Of a stretch of 7,963 nt of DNA, positions 1 through 3,547 are shown one piece after another. Numbering within the stretch: position 1 is the stretch's first letter; each line of letters opens with the position of its first letter. The DNA is taken from positions 1 through 7,963 of the forward strand of contig JAUPWD010000033.1 of the NCBI GenBank assembly GCA_030916685.1, written 5' to 3'. The DNA comes from Patescibacteria group bacterium. GTDB lineage: Bacteria > Patescibacteria > Paceibacteria > Moranbacterales > UBA1568. The notes beneath the pieces were generated by a model. That model was given only the letters and a program-made list of their open reading frames with translations, was not told the origin of the DNA and searched no databases. The position numbers and the translations under genes are program-made.

Positions 1-66
1 TGGAGACAAGAAATTCAGCGTCTTTTTGAATTATACAAGGGGCAGGATGAGATGTCCCTTAGGTGA
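1..66 (+). CDS. C-terminal end of an unidentified protein (5' truncated)
   Basis: Frame 1 is open from the first base to a TGA at 64-66, giving 21 residues that begin Trp-Arg-Gln-Glu and end Ser-Leu-Arg. The stretch is rich in Arg, Glu, Gln and Leu and would form an amphipathic helix, as many bacterial C termini do. It is too short to assign to a family. The reading is supported only by the absence of stops and by the independent promoter that follows at 107. It could be a chance open frame. Confidence 0.35.
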   Translation, partial: WRQEIQRLFELYKGQDEMSLR

Positions 67-79
67 GGCATAATATGCC
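67..79. other. Short palindromic hairpin after the first stop codon
   Basis: GGCAT and ATGCC are perfect 5-bp arms around a 3-base loop, beginning one base after the TGA. There is no T-run behind it, so it is not a convincing intrinsic terminator. It may only protect a 3' end. Confidence 0.25.
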
Positions 80-106
80 AGATAATAGCTAAAATCCCTA
101 GATATC

Positions 107-135
107 TTGACACAAAACAGTATGTATGTTATACT
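107..135 (+). promoter_or_regulatory. Sigma-70-type promoter of the 167-aa gene
   Basis: A perfect -35 TTGACA (107-112) is separated by exactly 17 bp from a -10 TATACT (130-135, 5 of 6 matches to TATAAT). Transcription should start near 142, leaving a leader of about 70 nt before the ATG at 214. It is the best promoter match in the window. Confidence 0.8.
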
Positions 136-138
136 GTT
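116..138. promoter_or_regulatory. Candidate operator: perfect inverted repeat over the -10 box
   Basis: AACAGTAT (116-123) and ATACTGTT (131-138) are perfect 8-bp arms with a 7-bp spacer. The right arm contains most of the -10 hexamer, so a dimeric repressor bound here would block RNA polymerase. The half-site does not match an operator I can name; the arms are not in the CTGT-N8-ACAG orientation of a LexA box. Confidence 0.5.
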
Positions 139-162
139 ACGTTAGTGCAATTCCTGCCTAAC

Positions 163-205
163 CAGATTTCGGTAGACCCGAATCTGCTGTTCCTTTTACA
201 AGGAG
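163..205 (+). promoter_or_regulatory. Structured mRNA leader with a sequestered ribosome binding site
   Basis: Two adjacent hairpins fill the leader. The first pairs CAGATTTCGG (163-172) with CCGAATCTG (178-186): 9 bp with one bulged T and a 5-nt loop. The second pairs TCCTT (191-195) with AAGGA (200-204) around TTAC, placing half of the SD (AAGGAG, 200-205) in a stem. Opening of the small stem would expose the SD 8 nt before the ATG. This geometry fits a thermosensor or protein-controlled leader, but it resembles no riboswitch family I know. Confidence 0.4.
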
Positions 206-213
206 AAGTAAAG

Positions 214-717
214 ATGGCTAAAATAACCTTTAGCGCGTCGGTAGCGCTGGCAACTGAACTGATGGAAGCAATCGTTTTAGACGGTTTCGAAAATTGGTTC
301 AATGCCAGGGTAAGCTGGTATGGCCCGTTTAGCCTTGGTGGTGTTTTTGGGCCGGATGATCGGTACCGGGAATACTTTCTGAATCGGATCCATTCATTCG
401 CTTCAACCCTAAAAGATGTTCGTATTACGGAAATCATTCTTGGGTCAATGGAAGTCATGTGCGAAAATTCGCACTGCTCCGCCGATAATACGTTTATGAC
501 AAGAAAAATTGATTTTCATTTGGGTAACGAAGAGGATGAATCCCAAGTAGTCGTGACAATTTTTCTGGAACACGATTCGGAAGATGAGCTCCCTCACTCT
601 CTGTGGGGATCGTGGAGGTTAAATACCGAGACTACAGTTCGTTGTAGCAAGCATCCCGATCCCAAATGCGAGGATATCATACTTGGGTTGGACGTTGTAT
701 TAGAAACGGACGCTTAA
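214..717 (+). CDS. Hypothetical protein, 167 aa, two cysteine pairs
   Basis: I do not recognise this protein. The ATG at 214 is chosen because AAGGAG lies 8 nt upstream; an in-frame ATG at 145 would sit almost on the predicted transcription start and has no SD. The protein is soluble: no signal peptide and no membrane segment. It is acidic toward its C-terminal half, with runs such as NEEDES and HDSEDE. Cys83-x4-Cys88 with His87, and Cys144-x7-Cys152 with His147, could form a metal site, but this is inference from spacing alone. The beta-rich second half (GSWRLNTETTVR) resembles no named fold to me. It has its own promoter and terminator, so it is monocistronic. Its strong SD differs from most neighbours, which hints at a separate origin or tight control. 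The coding status is fairly secure; the function is unknown. Confidence 0.75.
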   Translation: MAKITFSASVALATELMEAIVLDGFENWFNARVSWYGPFSLGGVFGPDDRYREYFLNRIHSFASTLKDVRITEIILGSMEVMCENSHCSADNTFMTRKIDFHLGNEEDESQVVVTIFLEHDSEDELPHSLWGSWRLNTETTVRCSKHPDPKCEDIILGLDVVLETDA

Positions 718-743
718 CGCAACCGAACAGCCCTCACTCAAAT

Positions 744-777
744 AGGCCTCTTCTGACATGATCAGTCGAGGCTTTTT
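744..777 (+). terminator. Intrinsic terminator after the 167-aa gene
   Basis: GCCTC (746-750) pairs with GAGGC (768-772), extended outward by G-T and A-T pairs. Inside it CTGA pairs with TCAG. Five T bases follow (773-777). It lies 26 nt past the stop and closes the unit begun at 107. Confidence 0.75.
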
Positions 778-841
778 GATTTTATCTTAAAGAATTTATA
801 TTTTTTGACTAAGCACTCTAAACTTAAGGGGAAGCTAGCTA

Positions 842-870
842 TTGTTTATCCCTTTCCGGGATAATAATAT
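842..870 (+). promoter_or_regulatory. Promoter of the SET-domain gene, with an inverted repeat in its spacer
   Basis: TTGTTT (842-847), a 17-bp spacer and TAATAT (865-870) form a fair sigma-70-type promoter with a start near 877. TTATCCC (846-852) and GGGATAA (858-864) are perfect 7-bp arms with a 5-bp centre and fill almost exactly the space between the two boxes. A bound dimer would occlude the promoter. Confidence 0.5.
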
Positions 871-929
871 GGTGAAAGATTTTTAAATGCGGTAAGATGG
901 AAAAATATGAATATTGAGTGGGAAATAAT

Positions 930-1328
930 ATGAAATCAGCGTCGAATTTCGAATTGAAGGTGAAAAGAGCTCAGGCTGGCTTGGGATTGTTCGCCATGGA
1001 GGCAATACCAAAGGGGTCGACGATTATTGAGTATATCGGGAAAAAAGTTTCGGCAACGGAGGATTCTGATGGAAAATATATCTTTAATGTGAACAAGAAA
1101 TGGGACATCGACGGAAGCCCTCGGTGGAATACGGCGCGCTACGTGAATCATTCGTGTCTCCCAAATTGTGAGGCGATCAATCGCAGGGGGCGGATTTTCA
1201 TCGTGGCGAAGAAAAACATCAAGGCAGGGGAGGAACTCTACTATCACTATGGCAAGGACTATTTCGAGGGTCTTATCGTAAAAAATGGCTGTTTGTGCGA
1301 GAAGTGTCATAGATCAGTGAGCAGTTAA
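930..1328 (+). CDS. SET-domain protein, putative lysine methyltransferase
   Basis: The 132-aa product is a near-minimal SET domain, the fold that moves a methyl group from S-adenosylmethionine to lysine side chains. Visible in order are the N-terminal GLGLFA turn (about residues 18-23), EYIG (about 34-37), the diagnostic RYVNHSCLPNCEA segment (about 71-83; its NHSCxPN forms the SAM site and pseudoknot), GEELYYHYG (about 105-113; GEEL is the conserved motif and the tyrosines line the lysine channel), and a post-SET-like CLCEKC (about 122-127). These three cysteines plus the NHSC cysteine could hold one zinc. There is no extra targeting domain. ATG 930 is preferred over GTG 918, with a weak GAGTGG 8 nt upstream; a mini-ORF (907-933) ends by ATGA overlap on this start. 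The substrate is unknown. Neighbouring ribosomal genes make a ribosomal target conceivable but unproven. Confidence 0.9.
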   Translation: MKSASNFELKVKRAQAGLGLFAMEAIPKGSTIIEYIGKKVSATEDSDGKYIFNVNKKWDIDGSPRWNTARYVNHSCLPNCEAINRRGRIFIVAKKNIKAGEELYYHYGKDYFEGLIVKNGCLCEKCHRSVSS

Positions 1329-1471
1329 CAGATAACAGTAGACAACAAACAGTTAGCAGATAACAAAAAACAGGTCGAATAAGTCTTTTTTGTAGTTTTT
1401 CTTTCGTTAACTGTTAACTGTTATTTGTTACTCCTTCTTACCTGTTGACTGTTAATTGTTAGTTGTTTATT
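1323..1471. repeat. Heptad-repeat element with two opposed arms
   Basis: The left arm (1323-1371) is seven consecutive 7-mers of the type AGTTAAC: AGTTAAC, AGATAAC, AGTAGAC, AACAAAC, AGTTAGC, AGATAAC, AAAAAAC. The right arm (1406-1471) is the same theme on the other strand: GTTAACT, GTTAACT, GTTATTT, GTTACTC, a 10-base interruption, then GTTGACT, GTTAATT, GTTAGTT, GTTTATT. The arms are imperfect inverted repeats around a T-rich centre (1372-1405). ACAAAAAA (1363-1370) can pair with TTTTTTGT (1386-1393). The stop codon of the SET gene is inside the first heptad. It resembles in kind the heptameric short tandem repeats known from cyanobacteria. Confidence 0.8.
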
Positions 1472-1479
1472 TTGGCCTA

Positions 1480-1508
1480 TTGACACCATTCCAGTTTTGG
1501 CTTAAACT
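1480..1508 (+). promoter_or_regulatory. rpsP promoter, with an inverted repeat over the -10 box
   Basis: TTGACA (1480-1485), a 17-bp spacer and TAAACT (1503-1508) give a good sigma-70-type promoter with a start near 1515. CCAGTTT (1491-1497) and AAACTGG (1504-1510) are perfect 7-bp arms with a 6-bp centre, and the right arm covers the -10 box, so it could be an operator. The leader of about 34 nt has no SD. Confidence 0.65.
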
Positions 1509-1548
1509 GGTTTCTACAAGCTTATTTGGCTTATTTTTTGTTTGAACT

Positions 1549-1989
1549 ATGTTAAAGATTCGTTTCAATCGTACCGGAAAGAGGAATCAGGCGAGTTATC
1601 GTCTGGTTTTGCAGGAGCATACGGTGGCTCCTGGTGGTCGCCACATCGAAGTGATGGGTAGCCATAATCCTCACACCAAGCAGACCGTTCTTCGCACTGA
1701 ACGCATTCAGTATTGGATGGGTCAGGGTGCACAGCTTTCTCCGACCGTCCACAATCTCCTCGTAAAGGAAGGTGTGATTGAAGGAAAGAAGATCGTCGTG
1801 AAGATGGATCGTCCAGTTGTAGAAGAGCCTGCCGTCGCTGAAGCTGTGGCAGACAAGGCAGTAGTAGAAGAAGTGAAGGTGGAGGAAGCTCCTGTTGAAG
1901 AAGCTACGGAAGTGGAGGCAGTAGCGGAAATCCCAGTTGAAGCTGTCGAAGCTCCGGTCGCGGAAGAGAAAACGGAAGAAGTGAAGTAA
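1549..1989 (+). CDS. rpsP: 30S ribosomal protein bS16 with an acidic C-terminal extension
   Basis: Residues 1-85 are a complete bS16: MLKIRFNRTGKRNQASYRLV at the start, then GRHIEVMGSHNP, RIQYWMGQGAQLSPTVHNLL and a short basic end. bS16 helps assemble the 5' and central domains of 16S rRNA in the small subunit. Residues 86-146 are an added low-complexity tail made almost only of Val, Glu, Ala and Pro with little Lys, which should be disordered and strongly acidic; bS16 is usually about 80-90 residues. No SD precedes the ATG (T-rich leader), but the start matches the conserved N terminus exactly. It has its own promoter, and a terminator follows at 2130-2162. In many bacteria rpsP is linked to rimM, trmD and rplS; none is seen here. 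Confidence 0.96.
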   Translation: MLKIRFNRTGKRNQASYRLVLQEHTVAPGGRHIEVMGSHNPHTKQTVLRTERIQYWMGQGAQLSPTVHNLLVKEGVIEGKKIVVKMDRPVVEEPAVAEAVADKAVVEEVKVEEAPVEEATEVEAVAEIPVEAVEAPVAEEKTEEVK

Positions 1990-2039
1990 TATTGATTTTT
2001 CAGAAGTGGACAAGTGAATAGGTTCCGTAGAAATGAGGC

Positions 2040-2129
2040 GGGTGTCGGAAGATATCAGAAGTCCTCACGAGGAAAGAATTTTTCACCAAAGGTCATGAGA
2101 CCTTGAAGTGATGGTCGGATTTCTTTACT
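2040..2129 (+). other. Structured transcribed region of unknown role between rpsP and its terminator
   Basis: This gene-free stretch can form several local helices: GGTG (2041-2044) with CACC (2084-2087), enclosing TCCT/AGGA (2062-2073), then a perfect AAGGTC-ATGA-GACCTT hairpin (2089-2104). A terminator follows directly. GGTC at 2113-2116 could pair with GACC at 2135-2138 inside the terminator stem, which would oppose termination. It could be the rpsP 3' UTR, a small RNA, or an attenuator. It matches no RNA family I recognise, including SRP RNA, 6S RNA and T-box. Confidence 0.3.
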
Positions 2130-2162
2130 CTGCGGACCCTGATGGTTCGCAGTTTTGTTTTT
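2130..2162 (+). terminator. Intrinsic terminator between rpsP and rplJ
   Basis: CTGCGGACC (2130-2138) pairs with GGTTCGCAG (2144-2152), 9 bp including one G-T pair, with a 5-nt loop. TTTTGTTTTT (2153-2162) follows. It ends the rpsP transcript or acts as an attenuator for read-through into rplJ-rplL. Confidence 0.8.
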
Positions 2163-2205
2163 AAGAGAAAGATTCTATTGAAAAACTCATATCGAAATGA
2201 AACTT

Positions 2206-2290
2206 CAGAATTTCGAGCGAAAATTCTGAGAAAGTGAGGAGGGCTATCATGATAACCCGACGAGCTTTTCAGAAATTTGCAGCCGAAATT
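2206..2290 (+). promoter_or_regulatory. Candidate L10-type leader (kink-turn) with alternative pairing
   Basis: The core hairpin pairs GGG (2241-2243) with CCC (2256-2258). Below it GA/GA mismatches (2239-2240 with 2259-2260), a G-C pair, and a second GA/GA set (2236-2237 with 2262-2263) stack, as in kink-turns. A lower helix pairs 2221-2234 with 2265-2278 with two bulges. The CGAG on the 3' side recalls the ribosomal protein L10 leader and the L10 site in 23S rRNA. An upstream hairpin, CAGAATTT (2206-2213) with AAATTCTG (2221-2228), uses the same strand as the lower helix, so the two folds exclude each other. Position 76-160 nt before rplJ fits autoregulation by L10-L12. The family assignment is tentative. 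Confidence 0.4.
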
Positions 2291-2309
2291 ATGGAGTTTC
2301 AGTCGATAA

Positions 2310-2336
2310 GCAAGTCATACATTCTGTATATCTTGC
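2310..2336 (+). promoter_or_regulatory. Hairpin just upstream of rplJ
   Basis: GCAAG (2310-2314) pairs with CTTGC (2332-2336), and ATACA (2317-2321) pairs with TGTAT (2325-2329), separated by a 2x2 internal loop, with a 3-nt terminal loop. It ends about 30 nt before the rplJ start and has no T-run. It may be part of the rplJ leader fold. I see no convincing promoter between 2163 and 2366. Confidence 0.3.
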
Positions 2337-2368
2337 ATTGAGATTTTAAATAGAATCGTAAAGGTATG

Positions 2369-2887
2369 ATGCGAAAAAATGAGAAGCAAGTATTGAAGGA
2401 TGCTGTCGTCGCGCAGATCAAGGATTCGAAGGCGCTCGTCTTCGCTGACTACAAGGGCGTGACGATGAAGGACTTCGATAAGATGCGTAAGGCGCTCCGT
2501 GAAAGCGGTTCTCGATGGCAGGTGCTGAAGAAGACGATTCTCGGTATTGCACTCAAGGATGCTGGTATCGATGCGGATATCACGAAGCTCGAGGGTCAGG
2601 TAGGTGTTGCTTTTTCAACTGATGAAGTTTCGGCAGCCAAAGCGCTCGCAACCTTTATCAAGGAGAATAAGGAAACGAAGCTTTCGATTCTCGGTGGTGC
2701 GCTCGAGTCGAAGATGCTCTCGGCAGAAGAAGTGAAGGCGCTCGCCAAGCTTCCAAGTCGTGATGAAATGCGCGCGAAGCTTGTGGGTACGCTCCAGGCT
2801 CCGATCAGCGGATTTGTTCGAACATTGTCTGCCAACCTCTCTGGTTTGGTACGAGTGCTCGATGCGGTGGCTGAAAGCAAGAAGTAA
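2369..2887 (+). CDS. rplJ: 50S ribosomal protein uL10
   Basis: The 172-aa product is uL10, the base of the ribosomal stalk that anchors L12 dimers and binds 23S rRNA near the L11 site. The N-terminal domain is typical: an opening helix followed by SKALVFADYKGVTMKDFDKMRK, then RWQVLKKTILGIAL, LEGQVGVAFS and LSILGGALE. The C-terminal helix begins near LPSRDEMRAKLVGTLQAPI and continues through SGFVRTLSANLSGLVRVLDAVAESKK; it looks about one 10-residue segment longer than the E. coli form. Two ATGs are adjacent (2366 and 2369); AAAGG at 2360-2364 is 1 nt from the first and 4 nt from the second, so the second is slightly preferred. rplL follows after 116 bp, the universal rplJ-rplL order. Confidence 0.96.
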   Translation: MRKNEKQVLKDAVVAQIKDSKALVFADYKGVTMKDFDKMRKALRESGSRWQVLKKTILGIALKDAGIDADITKLEGQVGVAFSTDEVSAAKALATFIKENKETKLSILGGALESKMLSAEEVKALAKLPSRDEMRAKLVGTLQAPISGFVRTLSANLSGLVRVLDAVAESKK

Positions 2888-2906
2888 TTTTGAAAACAAT
2901 TTTTCG

Positions 2907-2978
2907 GTTAACGGGTTGCGAGTTAACGGGTTGCAAAACCTTTTCGCTCGAAACTCGTTAACTCGTGAACTTGTTAAC
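2907..2978. repeat. GTTAAC hairpin element between rplJ and rplL
   Basis: Left side: two tandem 15-mers of GTTAACGGGTTGCGA type (2907-2921 and 2922-2936, 14 of 15 identical). Right side: octamers ACTCGTTA, ACTCGTGA, ACTTGTTA (2953-2976) running in the opposite sense. GTTAAC 2907-2912 pairs with 2973-2978, and GAGTTAACG-GTT (2920-2932) pairs with AAC-CGTTAACTC (2952-2964), giving a long imperfect hairpin. No T-run follows, so it is not an ordinary terminator. It shares the GTTAAC core and 7-8-base rhythm with the element at 1323-1471. Confidence 0.75.
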
Positions 2979-3003
2979 TAAGTAATTTGTATTAAGAAAT
3001 CAT

Positions 3004-3408
3004 ATGACTGAAGAAGTAAAAGAAGTCGTCGTGCCGGCCAAGTTTGAGAAGCTCGTTGCTGAAATCGAGAAGATGAGCGTACTCGACCTCTCTGAACTCG
3101 TAAAGGTACTCGAAGAGAAGTTTGGTGTATCTGCTGCTGCTCCAATGATGATGGGTGGTGCCGCTCCTGCCGCCGCTGCTGAAGTGGCTGAGGAGAAGAG
3201 CGAGTTCGATGTCGAATTGACCGCTGTGGGTGCTCAGAAGATCAATGTGATCAAGGCTGTTCGTGAAATCACTGGTCTCGGACTCAAGGAAGCGAAGGAC
3301 ATCGTTGACGCTGCTCCAAAGGCTGTCAAGGAGAAGGTTTCCAAGGCTGATGCTGAAACGATCAAGAAGAAGCTCGAGGAAGCCGGTGCAACCGTAACCT
3401 TGAAGTAA
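3004..3408 (+). CDS. rplL: 50S ribosomal protein bL12 (L7/L12)
   Basis: The 134-aa protein is the dimeric stalk protein that recruits translation GTPases (EF-Tu, EF-G, IF2). Residues about 12-42 are the dimerising, uL10-binding domain ([20 protein letters not shown]). Residues about 43-65 are the flexible Ala-rich hinge with MMM and GG, and residues about 66-134 are the globular domain with [18 protein letters not shown] and [20 protein letters not shown], which includes the GTPase-contact helices. A short acidic N-terminal addition (TEEVKEVVV) precedes the usual start. No good SD is visible (AAGAAA only). A repeat hairpin separates it from rplJ and could set the relative output, since several L12 copies are needed per L10. 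A strong terminator follows 22 nt after the stop. Confidence 0.98.
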   Translation: MTEEVKEVVVPAKFEKLVAEIEKMSVLDLSELVKVLEEKFGVSAAAPMMMGGAAPAAAAEVAEEKSEFDVELTAVGAQKINVIKAVREITGLGLKEAKDIVDAAPKAVKEKVSKADAETIKKKLEEAGATVTLK

Positions 3409-3430
3409 TCGCCTTGTTCGAATGCTTGAA

Positions 3431-3459
3431 AAACCCTCCGGGAATCCGGAGGGTTTTTT
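3431..3459 (+). terminator. Strong intrinsic terminator after rplL
   Basis: CCCTCCGG (3434-3441) pairs perfectly with CCGGAGGG (3446-3453) around a 4-nt loop, flanked by AAA and followed by six T bases (3454-3459). It is a textbook terminator that ends the rplJ-rplL unit. Confidence 0.93.
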
Positions 3460-3460
3460 G

Positions 3461-3489
3461 TTGACCCTCTTTCATAAAAGGAGTATAAA
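3461..3489 (+). promoter_or_regulatory. Promoter of the Na+/H+ antiporter gene
   Basis: TTGACC (3461-3466), a 17-bp spacer and TATAAA (3484-3489) match the sigma-70-type consensus at 5 of 6 in each box. It begins 1 bp after the rplL terminator. Transcription should start near 3496, about 50 nt before the chosen ATG. Confidence 0.78.
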
Positions 3490-3547
3490 TGTATGGTGAT
3501 AATTTTCTATTGGCCGATTTTGAGGCTTATTTTTTTTGGAAATACTT

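Noticed and set aside
145..213. N-terminal extension of the 167-aa protein from ATG 145
   Set aside because: ATG 145 is only 3 nt after the predicted transcription start and has no SD, while ATG 214 has AAGGAG at ideal distance; the bases between form hairpins and look like a leader.
936..1310. Long antisense frame opposite the SET gene
   Set aside because: It mirrors a gene with clear SET motifs, and has no promoter, SD or recognisable protein motif of its own.
1323..1471. CRISPR array
   Set aside because: Units are 7 bp with no spacers, repeats are degenerate and arranged in opposed arms.
2103..2131. Promoter for rplJ (TTGAAG, 17 bp, TACTCT)
   Set aside because: The -10 matches only 3 of 6 and the start would fall inside the terminator hairpin.
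2334..2356. Promoter immediately upstream of rplJ (TTGCAT with TAGAAT)
   Set aside because: The -10 is good but the spacing is 11 bp, and transcripts would start within a few bases of the ATG.
3496..3547. Possible attenuator in the antiporter leader (GGCC/GGCT followed by eight T)
   Set aside because: The stem has only four pairs including one G-T and an 8-nt loop; too weak to support a terminator.
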